Positions 17,088 to 26,250 are shown, counted from the stretch's first letter. The stretch is DNA of 64,000 nucleotides from GCA-2720975 sp964469565 (GCA_964469565.1 CAYXZD010000008.1:1-64000), one strand, 5' to 3'. Numbers and translations: made by a program. Notes: a model not told the origin generated them from the letters alone.

Positions 17088-18173
17088 TTAGTGAGTCAGA
17101 GTGCCTGGCCGTAGAGGCAGTTCAACGAGCTCGGCCTGGGCTGGCCCGTCTCCGATCCGAAACTTGTTGCCTACGTCTTGGTGTTTGCGCCGCACATAGG
17201 CAAGCACGAGCCCGGTGTCGAGGACGAACGAGTAGGTCCACGAGGTGATCACTCCTAGATCGGCCCATTCACCATTCACCTCACGCCAGAGGCGCGTGCC
17301 GGCAGCCACCGGATCATCGTGATCCACTCGCAAGGCCATTAGGCATTTGTTGAGGCCTCCATAGGTGTCGATCTTGGCCACGACTTCTTGGCCTATATAG
17401 CAGCCCTTCGTCAGTGAGAAGGCTGCTTCCAGCCTGGCCTCTTGTGGATAAACGGTAGAGTCGACATCCACTCCCCAAATCGCCACTCCGGCCTCAACGC
17501 GCAGGCTGTCGCGGGCAATCAGGCCTCCCGCGAACCCGCCGTTTTGGGTCAAGGATTCGAAGATGGGTACGATGGAGCTTCCCGGGCCATCCACCCGCCA
17601 GCCCGCACTTCCGGCAACCGGCAAGTGCGTCACGCGCACGCGGCCCCAATCTGATTCAACATCTTCCCAATGGTGCATGAGTGCTTCGGGAACTTCGCCG
17701 AGTACCGTCCCCAGCACACTGCCCGCATGGGACCCGAGGAGCTCAATGGGGTTGTGCTCGGCGGAACGATCCGTGAGTTGAATATCTTCGGTGAAGATGT
17801 ACTGATCGAGGGACTTGATGAGGCCTGGGGCCTGATCCGGCGGCGTGGAGAGTTCGAATTGCTCTGTATCCGTGCGCGCGAGATCAAACATGCACTGAAT
17901 CTTGCCCTTACTGTCGAGCAGGAGTCCGGCGCGACCTTGCCCCACAGAAAGCCCGTGAATCTCGCAGGAGGTGATGCGATGTAGAAACTCCAGAGCATCG
18001 GCCCCTTCGACGCGCACCAATCCGCGATCGGAGCAGTCGAGGACGAGTGCATCATCATTGGCAGCTCGGTACTCTGCTGGAACATCTCCATACGTCAGGA
18101 GGGTGCTGGCACTCGTTCCCCGCATGTGGGCTCCAGCTTGAGTGTGTCGGGAGAGAAGGGGGGAGTCTGGCAT
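17088..18173 (-). CDS. ygfZ: YgfZ/GcvT-type folate-binding protein
   Basis: A 361-aa protein of the aminomethyltransferase-like fold. The signature LTKGCYIGQEVVAK contains the KGC(Y/F)xGQE motif that defines YgfZ (human IBA57) and separates it from GcvT. YgfZ helps assemble or repair certain Fe-S clusters in a folate-dependent way. The ATG at 18173 is chosen over an upstream codon at 18194 because TACACT stands 9 nt before it. It is a single gene on the minus strand, tail-to-tail with the DUF3108 gene. Confidence 0.88.
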   Translation of the reverse strand: MPDSPLLSRHTQAGAHMRGTSASTLLTYGDVPAEYRAANDDALVLDCSDRGLVRVEGADALEFLHRITSCEIHGLSVGQGRAGLLLDSKGKIQCMFDLARTDTEQFELSTPPDQAPGLIKSLDQYIFTEDIQLTDRSAEHNPIELLGSHAGSVLGTVLGEVPEALMHHWEDVESDWGRVRVTHLPVAGSAGWRVDGPGSSIVPIFESLTQNGGFAGGLIARDSLRVEAGVAIWGVDVDSTVYPQEARLEAAFSLTKGCYIGQEVVAKIDTYGGLNKCLMALRVDHDDPVAAGTRLWREVNGEWADLGVITSWTYSFVLDTGLVLAYVRRKHQDVGNKFRIGDGPAQAELVELPLRPGTLTH

Positions 18174-18182
18174 GGTGCGGGC

Positions 18183-18188
18183 AGTGTA
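18183..18188 (-). promoter_or_regulatory. -10-like hexamer TACACT before ygfZ
   Basis: TACACT ends 9 nt before the ATG at 18173, so only a few leader bases would be transcribed. Confidence 0.35.
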
Positions 18189-18394
18189 GCTCAATTTGGG
18201 GTGGGCTCGGGCATGGGCTCCCCCGAGTTCGAATGCCCCTGAGGGTGGGTCGTCGGAAACTGCACTCTCGCCCCAGTCGCTGGGCGACCCAAAGGGAGCC
18301 TGAGGCTCTTGACGGTGGGCTCCTTATGGGGACACTCATCTGACCGGGCGTACCGGGGGCGGGGTTGATGCCCCTCGATCGGCTTTCGGCCCGT

Positions 18395-19486
18395 ATGCCA
18401 AACTCCTCCATGCACCGCATCAGTTCCCTTGCCCTCTTCTTGACCGCAGTACTGGCGAGCTGCGGATTCGACCCTGCGCTAGGGGTGGAGGGGTGGGGTT
18501 TGAGCCACTCGACATTGCGAATCCTTGAGGGTGCATCGAACTCCGACGAAGCAGCAGAGTCCCTGCAAGGGGCACTGAGAGATACCTTCGGCAGCCTGCA
18601 GGAGCCTCTCTTGCCCGCACAGCTCACGGGGTCCCAGTGGGATCTGCGCTTGGAACTGCGTGGGGCGGCCGCACGCTATCGAGGCCAGTGCATGCATTGT
18701 CACGGAGCCGAGGGTGGGGGAGACGGCCGCAGTGCATACTTTCTGACTCCCAGCCCCACGGACTTTCGTTTGGGCCTCTTCAAGTGGACGGCTCTCGAAC
18801 GAAATACGCCTCCCCGTGTCGAGGATGTGGAGCACACCCTCCATGCGAGCGTGCCCTTCACCTCTATGCCTTCGTTTAGCCGCTTGAAGGCAGAGGAGCT
18901 GCGAGCCCTCGCTCAACTCGTACGCCTACTTGCGCTGCGGGGCAGGGTAGAGAGCTGGGTCGTTTCTGAGTGGGTCAATGCGGGTGGGGATGAGCTCCAA
19001 GCACAAGCGCTACCTAGGATCATGGCCGAGGCTCTCGATGAGCTCGGACCCGAGTGGAACGTCGCAGGCGAGGCGATTGCGGTCTCGAGCCCTCCGCCTC
19101 CTCCTGTGGAGATGACAGCTGAGCGTGTACGGATGGGGCGTGAGTTGTTTTTTGGGGAGGCGGCGCGCTGCAGTGCATGCCACGGCGAAGACCTCAAGGG
19201 AGCGGGGCCTGCAATCTTCCAACGAGTGCCTGGCGAGGATGGCAAACTGCACGAGCAACGTGTTCCCGACGAGTGGGGCAATCCTTCCCGGCCGCGAGAT
19301 TTGCGCCAAGGAGGGTTCCGTGGGGGTAGCACTCCCATGGACCTCTATCGCCGCATCCGTGTCGGGATCAGTGGCACGATCATGCCAGCGGCGCCCGCAG
19401 AATTGAGCGAGAGCGACCTATGGAACCTAGTCTATTTTGTCTTGCATGAAGCGGGGCTGCATGTGCTCCAAGAGGATCAGAGATGA
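18395..19486 (+). CDS. Diheme cytochrome c lipoprotein
   Basis: A 363-aa exported protein whose signal peptide ends LFLTAVLASC (lipidated Cys23). Two c-type heme sites are visible: CMHCH at residues 99-103 and CSACH at 259-263, each starting a cytochrome c domain with the downstream Met ligand regions SMPSFSRL and GTIMPAAP. It is probably an electron carrier on the periplasmic face of a membrane. It overlaps ctaA by 4 nt (ATGA), placing it in the oxidase-assembly operon. Upstream in-frame starts at 18365 and 18368 and a downstream ATG at 18410 are possible. Confidence 0.88.
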   Translation: MPNSSMHRISSLALFLTAVLASCGFDPALGVEGWGLSHSTLRILEGASNSDEAAESLQGALRDTFGSLQEPLLPAQLTGSQWDLRLELRGAAARYRGQCMHCHGAEGGGDGRSAYFLTPSPTDFRLGLFKWTALERNTPPRVEDVEHTLHASVPFTSMPSFSRLKAEELRALAQLVRLLALRGRVESWVVSEWVNAGGDELQAQALPRIMAEALDELGPEWNVAGEAIAVSSPPPPPVEMTAERVRMGRELFFGEAARCSACHGEDLKGAGPAIFQRVPGEDGKLHEQRVPDEWGNPSRPRDLRQGGFRGGSTPMDLYRRIRVGISGTIMPAAPAELSESDLWNLVYFVLHEAGLHVLQEDQR

Positions 19487-20553
19487 ACGTCGCCCCTTGT
19501 GTGTCCTGGACCCGGCGGACGGCGGCTCTACTGAGCGTAGCCACCTTCCTCTTGCTCCTTGTTGGCGGTCTTGTCACCACCTATCGGGTCGGAATGGCCG
19601 TCAACGACTGGCCCACAACTTTTGGCTATTCCATGTTTGCTTACCCCCTCGATGAAATGATCCTCAATACGGGGGTCACACAGGAGCACAGCCATCGAAT
19701 GCTAGGGACGATTGTGGGCCTGCTCACCATCGCCGCATTGGCTACAAGTGCCCCTGCGGGCGGCCGCCGTGCAGCCTCTTGGATGGCTGCGGCCATTGCA
19801 GCTGAGGTGGTGCTTGTGGTTTGGGTGATTCTGACCAAGACGGTTTTTGGTTTGGGTCATGCTGGGCTCTTTGCGTGTGTGCTCTTAGCCCTGTGCCGCT
19901 CGGTCCTAGAGCCCCACGAGCGGGGCTTGCGGCTGACCGCAGTGGCGGCCCACCTGGCGGTTGTGTTTCAGGGCCTGCTCGGCGGCACGCGCGTCCTTGA
20001 GAACTCTCAGCAATTAGCCTTCCTGCATGGCACCTGTGCCCAACTGGTATTCCTACTCGTCGTTAGCTTGTGGCTTGTGAGCGGATCCGGATGGCGCCAG
20101 GCGCACCCGCTGGAATCGGCTGGTGGTGCTGGCTTGATTCCCCTCGCTTGGGCGGCCCTGCTGATGACGTTTGCCCAAGTCGTTCTCGGGGCCTGGTTGC
20201 GACACAGTGGAACGCACCTGCCCCTTTTCTTGCACATTGTCTGGGCGCTGGCCGTGACTGTGGTGGTGTTCCTCTTGGGGCAGCGCCTTGGCCAGGTGGC
20301 GGGGACACTCACGGGAGATCAGGCCAAGCGGCTGAAGGGTCTGCGGCATTGGATCTGGAGCGCACTTGGGTTGCAGTGGTTGCTGGGCCTAGCAGCCTTG
20401 GGGGCCATTCTGGTGCTCTCGGGGGGCTTCGAAGGGCCGGTGACGGCGACTGAGGGTATTACGGCTACTCTCCATGTGGGGATTGGCGCCCTGCTCCTGA
20501 GCGGAACGCTCTCCTGCTTGTTATGGTCTCGGCGATTGTTCGGCACCCCTTGA
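19483..20553 (+). CDS. ctaA: Heme A synthase (COX15/CtaA)
   Basis: A 356-aa polytopic membrane protein with about eight helices. The N-terminal VGGLVTTYRVGMAVNDWPTT and the heme-binding His segments EHSHRMLGT and FLHGTCAQLVF, plus LFLHIVWAL and TLHVGIGALL in the second half, match COX15/CtaA. This enzyme oxidises heme O to heme A for aa3-type cytochrome oxidases. It overlaps the diheme cytochrome gene upstream by 4 nt and is followed 29 nt later by ctaB, the preceding enzyme in the pathway. Confidence 0.92.
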   Translation: MNVAPCVSWTRRTAALLSVATFLLLLVGGLVTTYRVGMAVNDWPTTFGYSMFAYPLDEMILNTGVTQEHSHRMLGTIVGLLTIAALATSAPAGGRRAASWMAAAIAAEVVLVVWVILTKTVFGLGHAGLFACVLLALCRSVLEPHERGLRLTAVAAHLAVVFQGLLGGTRVLENSQQLAFLHGTCAQLVFLLVVSLWLVSGSGWRQAHPLESAGGAGLIPLAWAALLMTFAQVVLGAWLRHSGTHLPLFLHIVWALAVTVVVFLLGQRLGQVAGTLTGDQAKRLKGLRHWIWSALGLQWLLGLAALGAILVLSGGFEGPVTATEGITATLHVGIGALLLSGTLSCLLWSRRLFGTP

Positions 20554-20582
20554 TTGAACTGAATCCAAGATCCCGTCTATTC

Positions 20583-21506
20583 ATGCCCACACCACACTCT
20601 CCTCAAGAGCGCGTACTCGCTCAGCGACCGTCTCTGATCGGAGCTTGGTTAGTGTTGTTGCGCTTTCGCATCGGGGTCATGGTCTATGCGGTGACCCTCG
20701 CCGGGGCCTTACTGGCGGGGGACGTCAGTGAGGGCTACGCGGACAGTTTTGCCGTAGCGCTGTATGTCACGCTGGTTACCGGTTGTGCCAGCATCTTGAA
20801 TCAAGTCTTAGAGCGCGAAACGGACGCGCTCATGGTCCGTACTCAACAACGACCCCTTGTGACGGGACAGGTGACCGTGAGTACTGCGATTGCGGTGGCA
20901 ACGGTACTGGGGGTCATTGGGACCATTGGCTTAGTGGCCACGTTTGGCACGGTACCCGCTACCCTATCCTTGGGGACCTTAGTAGCGTACGTAGCGGTTT
21001 ACACTCCACTCAAGCGAGTGAGCAGTTTGAACACAGCCGTGGGTGCAATCCCAGGTGCGGCACCTCCCCTCATCGGATATGTGGCCATCGCGGGTGAAGC
21101 AGGCCCTTGGGCTTGGAGCCTGTTTGCGATTCTGTTCGTGTGGCAATTCCCACACTTCATGGCCATCGCTTGGCTTTACCGAGAAGACTACGCCCGTGCC
21201 GGACTTCGAATGGTGGCTGCTGGGCCCGATTCCGATGGAGATGCAGGCCGCCAAGCGACCGCCTATGCCTTGTGCCAGATTCCAGTGTCGCTCCTGCCGG
21301 CCATGACCGGCTTGGCGGGATGGCCCTATGTGCTCGGGACGCTCGTCTTGTCCGGCGTGTATCTGGCCGCCTCGGTGGCGTTCATGCTAGTCGAGAACCG
21401 ACCCCGAGCGCGGGTTTTGCTGTACGTGTCCCTCGCTTACCTACCCCTACAATTCGCACTCGTATTCGTGAATCATGGACTCGACCGAGTGCCTGGTTGG
21501 TTTTAG
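20583..21506 (+). CDS. ctaB: Protoheme IX farnesyltransferase (heme O synthase)
   Basis: A 307-aa UbiA-superfamily prenyltransferase with about nine helices. The first Asp-rich motif NQVLERETDALMVRT followed by QQRPL, and the segment YTPLKRVSSLNTAVGAIPGA, are characteristic of CtaB/Cox10. It transfers a farnesyl group to protoheme to make heme O, which CtaA then converts to heme A. The start at 20583 is preferred because the codons before it overlap the ctaA end and show no family similarity. Confidence 0.92.
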   Translation: MPTPHSPQERVLAQRPSLIGAWLVLLRFRIGVMVYAVTLAGALLAGDVSEGYADSFAVALYVTLVTGCASILNQVLERETDALMVRTQQRPLVTGQVTVSTAIAVATVLGVIGTIGLVATFGTVPATLSLGTLVAYVAVYTPLKRVSSLNTAVGAIPGAAPPLIGYVAIAGEAGPWAWSLFAILFVWQFPHFMAIAWLYREDYARAGLRMVAAGPDSDGDAGRQATAYALCQIPVSLLPAMTGLAGWPYVLGTLVLSGVYLAASVAFMLVENRPRARVLLYVSLAYLPLQFALVFVNHGLDRVPGWF

Positions 21507-21527
21507 CCCGCCGGTGTAAAGGACCGT

Positions 21528-22664
21528 ATGTTGTTGGCCACACAAAGGAACCAGGTGCGCGCCCGATCAGTCGCCATGGGTATGGTGCTTTTGGTCGTGC
21601 TCTTGTGGGCACTCAGGGGAGATGCGCTGGCTGCCGAGCGGATCGCTCAGCTTGATCCCGAGCCTTCTTCTGCGACTCGCTTTGGACCGATTGCGTCCTT
21701 TGAGTTTACCGACTCCCAGGGTCGCACAGTTTCGGACCAAGACCTGCTCGGTGCACCGTGGGTGGCGGTGCCCTTCTTTGTGCGCTGTTCAGGTCCGTGC
21801 CCCAACATCACGACGGATCTGCGCAGCCGTGTCTACGACGCTCTCGCAAAGACGAATGCAAAGATTGTCTCCTTCTCGATCGACCCCAACTTCGACAATC
21901 CAAAAGCGTTAGCCGACTACGCCGAGCGCTTCGGTATCGACACCGAGCGGTGGCTGTTCTTGACGGGCGACGAGGGAGCCATGACTCGTTTTGTGACGGC
22001 TGGGCTCAAAGTGGCGGTGCAGCGCGACGGGGTGGCTGAACCGGGGCTCGAACCCCCAATTACCCATGGAACACGCCTAGTAGCTGTTGACGGGGAAGGG
22101 CAAATCGCAGGATGGTACGAGGGCGCTAGGGAAAACCTCGGGGTTGCCGACATAGCGGTCGAGGCCGGGTATACAAAGCTCCTTAGCCGACTCCTGCACC
22201 TTTCCGGCCCACTCTTGAAGGAGCGAGTTCATTCGCCCTTGCCCCTTCTCAATGCGGTCTTGAACGGAACGGCATTCGTTTTATTGTTGGTGGGTTGGCG
22301 CGCCATACGTGCGGGCCAACGGACGGCACACATCCGGTGCATGGGAGCTGCCCTTGTGGTGAGTGCGGCGTTTCTGGTGAGCTATGTGACCTACCATGTG
22401 GGGCTGCAGCATGAGCAAGGACCCACGGTGTACAACGGTACCGGGTGGGCCAAAACGGCATATCTTGTGCTGTTGGCGAGCCATGTGATCCTCGCGATGG
22501 TCAATTTACCCATGGTGTTGCGTGTTTTCTTTCTCGCTTATCGGGAGCGTTGGGAGGATCACCGCCGACTAGCTCGCAAGACACTGCCCGTTTGGCTCTA
22601 CGTGTCGGTGACGGGTGTGGTTGTGTACTTGTTGCTTTATCCCCTGAATCCGACGGTGTCTTGA
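21528..22664 (+). CDS. SCO1/SenC-DUF420 fusion, cytochrome oxidase assembly
   Basis: A 378-aa fusion. After a signal anchor (residues 16-34), the N-terminal half is a thioredoxin-fold SCO1/SenC domain with the copper motif CSGPC (87-91) and a downstream THGTRLVAVD containing the third ligand His. SCO proteins deliver copper to the CuA site of cytochrome oxidase subunit II. The C-terminal half is a four-helix DUF420 membrane domain (LPLLNAVLNGTAFVLLLVG, ASHVILAMVNLPMVL). An AAAGGA sits 4 nt before the ATG. It sits after ctaA-ctaB, so the three genes form an oxidase maturation unit. The oxidase subunits themselves are not in the window. Confidence 0.88.
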   Translation: MLLATQRNQVRARSVAMGMVLLVVLLWALRGDALAAERIAQLDPEPSSATRFGPIASFEFTDSQGRTVSDQDLLGAPWVAVPFFVRCSGPCPNITTDLRSRVYDALAKTNAKIVSFSIDPNFDNPKALADYAERFGIDTERWLFLTGDEGAMTRFVTAGLKVAVQRDGVAEPGLEPPITHGTRLVAVDGEGQIAGWYEGARENLGVADIAVEAGYTKLLSRLLHLSGPLLKERVHSPLPLLNAVLNGTAFVLLLVGWRAIRAGQRTAHIRCMGAALVVSAAFLVSYVTYHVGLQHEQGPTVYNGTGWAKTAYLVLLASHVILAMVNLPMVLRVFFLAYRERWEDHRRLARKTLPVWLYVSVTGVVVYLLLYPLNPTVS

Positions 22665-23215
22665 TGGGGGATGGTGCCCTCATCGGCCGGGAGCGAATCG
22701 ATGGCACGATCGGCAAAACGTGGATAGAAACCAGCTTCGGGTCTGTCCTCGTGGCGACGAGTGAGCTGGGCGTTTTCTATGTGCACCTGGTGGCCGAGCG
22801 CGCTGAACAGGATCTGGCACGGTTCTGCGATCGCAGGGTCCAGCGGACTCAGTGGCGTGATGATGTACTGGGCGGCGTGGACGTTCAGCAGCTGTGTGAT
22901 TTCTTGGCTGGGGAGCGCAGGGAGTTTGATTTGCCCATCGATCTAGCCGGATCAGAGTTTCAGCGGTCCTGTTGGCAGGAGTTGATTCAAATCCCCTTCG
23001 GGCAGACCCGTACCTATGGGGAGATGGCGATCCGATTGGGGAAGGGGCGCGGGGCTTCGCGTGCGGTGGGGCAGGCCAACGGCGCCAATCCAGTCCCCGT
23101 GATCGTGCCCTGCCACCGGGTGCTGTCCTCGACAGGATTGGGGGGCTATGCGGGAGGACTGGAACTCAAGCGCAGGTTGCTCACGCTGGAAGGGCTCACT
23201 TTGCCCTTTGAGTAG
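22664..23215 (+). CDS. ogt: Methylated-DNA-protein cysteine methyltransferase (MGMT/Ogt)
   Basis: A 183-aa O6-alkylguanine-DNA alkyltransferase. The acceptor Cys lies in VIVPCHRVL, preceded by the DNA-binding helix segment GKGRGASRAVGQANGANP and followed by LGGYAGGLELKRRLL. It repairs O6-methylguanine by moving the alkyl group to its own Cys and is used up in doing so. The ATG shares bases with the stop of the SCO1-DUF420 gene (TGATG), so it is translationally coupled to the oxidase-assembly genes. Confidence 0.9.
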   Translation: MGDGALIGRERIDGTIGKTWIETSFGSVLVATSELGVFYVHLVAERAEQDLARFCDRRVQRTQWRDDVLGGVDVQQLCDFLAGERREFDLPIDLAGSEFQRSCWQELIQIPFGQTRTYGEMAIRLGKGRGASRAVGQANGANPVPVIVPCHRVLSSTGLGGYAGGLELKRRLLTLEGLTLPFE

Positions 23216-23265
23216 GATTGGACTCTCGCTGAAACCCAGCGGTCCTCTGACGCGTCATTGAGGGT

Positions 23266-24309
23266 ATGCGATGGGTGGGACTCGGGGTGTTGTTGGCTCT
23301 GGCGGGGCTGGGGCATGGACTGCCTTCCCCCCTTGACCGGCCCATCAGCGGGCTCTTGAACGGACTGCTAGGAAGGGAGCCGGGCCCAGCGGTGTGGTGG
23401 GTGGCCGACCGCGCAGGTGCGCGCGTGTGGGGGCTGGATCAAGACCTGTTCTTTCGGCATGAAATCCCTGTGGCCTGTCCGGTGGGCATCAGCTCCGCGG
23501 GGAGCAGCTTGTGGATTGTGTCAGTGCCCGAGGGCGGACAGAGGGGGGCTTCCCATTGGCGCCGGCTCGACGAGCGCGGCATCGTGCGAGCGGATTATTG
23601 GGGAGCGGCTTTCTGTGCGCTCGCGGGCCAAGCCGATGGGGGTGTCGTCGGGTTAGTGGGGACGACGGGGCAACGAGAATGCGTGGGTTGGGATTTGCAT
23701 GGAGTAGAGCTCTGGCGCAGGCCCTTTCCGGGCGCCACTTGCATGGCATCACAAGGCCCGCATGTGCTGGTGGCCGGCGGTACCAATCTCTTCGTGCTGA
23801 ACAGGGGGACGGGGGTGACGGAACTCTACGAGACCTTGTCGGGAACCGGTGGCGAGGAGCCGGCTCCTCAGGTGATCGGATTGGCTCCTGGACCTAGGGA
23901 CGGTTGGTGGTGTTTGGACCGAGCAGGTGACTTGCGTTTGTTGAATGCGAGGCTGGTGCCGGAGTGGAAACGCCGCACATCGACGCTGGATGGTTTGTTG
24001 GCCGGTGACCTAGAGCGGGCTTGGGTGATTCCCCGTGGACGCGAGTGGGCAACGGCCTGGGACGATCAGGGGCGTCGCAAGGTGAATCGCCCCTGGCCAT
24101 TCATGGGGGTGGGTGTTCTGGCAATGGACGAGGGGGGCCAGCTGCTTGCCGCCGAACCCGGGGTCCTTGTGCGCATAACGGCGGACGGTTTGATTTCGTG
24201 TAGCCAGGCTGGCCTCAGTTTTGCCGTGGGGATTGCCGCTCACAGGTTTTTGGGCGGGGCCCTTGGAGCCGATCAGCCGACTGCACCGGCCACGCTCAGC
24301 CGACGATGA
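23266..24309 (+). CDS. Secreted beta-propeller-like protein, unknown function
   Basis: A 347-aa protein with an N-terminal signal-like segment (VLLALAGLGHGLP). The rest is a series of Trp/Gly-rich beta-strand units (AVWWVADRAGARVWGLD, SSLWIVSVPEGGQ, DGWWCLDRAGDLRLLN) typical of a propeller fold of the NHL or PQQ kind. No family was assigned. GAGG lies just before the ATG. Its last 14 nt overlap the 3' end of the converging Nudix gene. Confidence 0.6.
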   Translation: MRWVGLGVLLALAGLGHGLPSPLDRPISGLLNGLLGREPGPAVWWVADRAGARVWGLDQDLFFRHEIPVACPVGISSAGSSLWIVSVPEGGQRGASHWRRLDERGIVRADYWGAAFCALAGQADGGVVGLVGTTGQRECVGWDLHGVELWRRPFPGATCMASQGPHVLVAGGTNLFVLNRGTGVTELYETLSGTGGEEPAPQVIGLAPGPRDGWWCLDRAGDLRLLNARLVPEWKRRTSTLDGLLAGDLERAWVIPRGREWATAWDDQGRRKVNRPWPFMGVGVLAMDEGGQLLAAEPGVLVRITADGLISCSQAGLSFAVGIAAHRFLGGALGADQPTAPATLSRR

Positions 24310-24838
24310 TCTTGAGTGCGGCCAGGAGGGTCTTGGAATCGGCAGGTTCAAATCCAAGCACCTCCTCTGGGGTGTGCCAAATCACATCGAGCTCTTCGTC
24401 TTCATCACACGCTAGCCCTCCGCCCGCAACGGCCTCCAAACCGGTGGCCAGAAAGATGTGGACGACCTCTGAGCAAAAACCTGGCGCAGGGACGAACTCC
24501 AGGAAGGGCTCCATATGGGCCGCCCTGTAACCGGTCTCCTCCTCGAGTTCGCGCTTGGCCGCTTCGAGGGGGTCCTCTCCGACTTCGAGTCGGCCGGCTG
24601 GGATCTCAATGGTCCAGTCACCGATGGGTAAACGGTACTGGCGCACAAGCAGCAACCGCCCGCTGTCGTCGAGGGCGGCAATCGCAGCTGCGCCTGGGTG
24701 GGTGATGAACTGCCAATCCTGGGGCAGGCCGGATGGGAGGGTGACGGCTTGCCTGTACAGGTCGAAGAATCGACCTTTGAAGAGCTCCTCCTCCCCGGTG
24801 AGTTGCACTTCCGGATGGGTGGGCTTGGGCCTAGGCAT
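24296..24838 (-). CDS. Nudix hydrolase, ADP-ribose pyrophosphatase type
   Basis: A 180-aa Nudix enzyme. The complete Nudix box runs from GRLEVGEDPLEAA to KRELEEETGY, giving the Gx5Ex7REUxEExGU pattern, with the upstream QYRLPIGDWTIEIPAG and downstream PAPGFCSEVVHIF typical of the NudF/ADP-ribose pyrophosphatase group. It would hydrolyse ADP-ribose or similar nucleotide sugars using Mg2+ at the Glu cluster. It is a monocistronic minus-strand gene whose tail overlaps the propeller gene by 14 nt. Confidence 0.88.
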   Translation of the reverse strand: MPRPKPTHPEVQLTGEEELFKGRFFDLYRQAVTLPSGLPQDWQFITHPGAAAIAALDDSGRLLLVRQYRLPIGDWTIEIPAGRLEVGEDPLEAAKRELEEETGYRAAHMEPFLEFVPAPGFCSEVVHIFLATGLEAVAGGGLACDEDEELDVIWHTPEEVLGFEPADSKTLLAALKIIVG

Positions 24839-24916
24839 GCGAGTCAGGGAGGGCTGGACCCACCGGGTTGGGTATCCAACCTTCGCGGCGCAGGCAAGCG
24901 GGTGTACTGCGGCGGT

Positions 24917-25210
24917 CTAGGATGGCAGGTCGCCCGCTGACTTGGGACGCAGGGACTGCGGCAAGGCCTTGGCCTGTTGGTCGAGGGTGTGCATGAAGGC
25001 CATGGTGGAGTTGCTCAAGTCCATGCGGCCATTGTTCACGCAGATTTGGGTGAACCTGGCTAGGGTTTTTTTCACCTTGGCAAACTCTTTCAACACGGCT
25101 GCGTCAGGGCGTTGTTCTTTTTCCGCTCGGCTCTTGAGGGACTCTAGTTGGGACTCTAGGTCTTCGAGGAGTTCGTCATCAGTCCGACGGTTGTATTCGC
25201 GTTTTGTCAT
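24917..25210 (-). CDS. Small charged helical protein, unknown function
   Basis: A 97-aa protein starting MTKREYNRRTDDELLED. It is strongly helical and charged, with a likely coiled coil in residues 10-45, then ARFTQICVNNGRMDLSNSTM. No named domain. The ATG at 25210 is chosen over the upstream one at 25312 because the extra residues are not helical. It is 78 nt downstream of the Nudix gene's start, on the same strand. The regularity of its composition argues for a real gene. Confidence 0.55.
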   Translation of the reverse strand: MTKREYNRRTDDELLEDLESQLESLKSRAEKEQRPDAAVLKEFAKVKKTLARFTQICVNNGRMDLSNSTMAFMHTLDQQAKALPQSLRPKSAGDLPS

Positions 25211-25692
25211 GGAAAACGAGTCGTTGGCCTGTTCAAGAGTTGAACCGGTCCAATCATCTTGGATTACACAAGTAGGGGTCACAGAGGCGCATAGTCTTCG
25301 GTGAACTTTCACCGAGGCTTGCTTTCATATGGCTTCAGTCGTGAAGGAGGTGCGCTACAAAAAACCTTGAGGCGAAAGCGGCGTGAGATTCCCAGAGGGG
25401 AACACAATTGCTGGTCTTCCCTGCAGCTGTCGCAGGAATCACCGCTCCTTCACGGCTAGGGGTTCAATGTACCTACCCTCCCCATCCGGTCAAGGGGCCA
25501 ATTCCAATTCGTAGGGGCGAACCGGTGAATCGAGCCCAATTCGGGGACTTTTACGTACTTTGCGGGGCGACTCCCCGTTTGTGTTCAAGCGGTGTATACT
25601 CCGCCGACGCCTGACCTCGCGAGAATCAGTGAGAGTCACCCCCACGCATAACGTCCGCCTTTTCGAAGGCCAATCCCCGGAGCCGTCCCTGC
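25211..25692. other. 482-nt intergenic region with a hairpin and one -10 candidate
   Basis: It lies between divergent genes. It holds a compact hairpin at 25296-25317 (CGGTGA/TCACCG core, extended by three pairs with one wobble) and the -10 candidate at 25595-25600. Short open frames here lack coding character. No tRNA, SRP RNA, 6S or tmRNA signature was recognised. Confidence 0.5.
25595..25600 (+). promoter_or_regulatory. Candidate -10 element TATACT upstream of hpt
   Basis: TATACT matches the sigma-70 -10 consensus at five of six positions, 92 nt before the hpt start. No convincing -35 lies at 16-18 nt. If used, hpt-rluD-truD has a leader of about 85 nt. Confidence 0.35.
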
Positions 25693-26250
25693 ATGCATCG
25701 TGATATTGAAAACGTCCTATTCTCTGAAGAGGCTATTCTAGCAGGCATTGAGAGGGTTGCGGAGAGCGTGACGAAGGCCTACCAGGGCCGCGAATGGACC
25801 GTGGTCTCCGTCCTAAAGGGCTCGTGCATTTTCGCGTCGGACTTGGTCCGGCGTGTACCGATTCCTCTTGAGTTGGCTTTTGTTGCGGCACGTAGCTACG
25901 GCTCGGGTACCCGGCCCGGGACGCTGCACATGGACTTCTTGCCCGCCGCCAGCGAGATCGAGGGACGCAATCTATTGCTCGTGGATGACATCCTTGACAC
26001 GGGTCGCACGATGCACGCGCTGCGCACGGAACTGCTTGAGCGTGGAGCTGCTGAGGTCAAGACCTGCGTGTTTCTAGACAAGCCATCGCGGCGTGAATTG
26101 CACCTAGAACCTGACTTCCGAGTGTTCGAAGTCGACAACCTTTTTGTTGTTGGATACGGCCTCGACTATGCCGGCCGGTACCGAAACCTTCCTTACGTCG
26201 GCGCACTCAGGCAGGAGGTTTATGAGGCGGTGGGAGCGGGGCTCTCGTGA
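25693..26250 (+). CDS. hpt: Hypoxanthine phosphoribosyltransferase
   Basis: A 185-aa phosphoribosyltransferase. The PRPP-binding loop LLLVDDILDTGRTMHAL carries the acidic pair and the DTGRT loop. VVSVLKGSCIFASDLVRR before it and the hood segment FVVGYGLDYAGRYRNLPYVG after it are typical of HPRT. It salvages hypoxanthine and guanine to IMP and GMP using PRPP. It is the first gene of hpt-rluD-truD, and its stop overlaps the GTG of the next gene. Confidence 0.92.
   Translation: MHRDIENVLFSEEAILAGIERVAESVTKAYQGREWTVVSVLKGSCIFASDLVRRVPIPLELAFVAARSYGSGTRPGTLHMDFLPAASEIEGRNLLLVDDILDTGRTMHALRTELLERGAAEVKTCVFLDKPSRRELHLEPDFRVFEVDNLFVVGYGLDYAGRYRNLPYVGALRQEVYEAVGAGLS

Noticed and set aside
25408..25614. 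A 68-aa plus-strand frame in the gap before hpt
   Set aside because: Starts with TTG, has no coding character, and overlaps the likely promoter.
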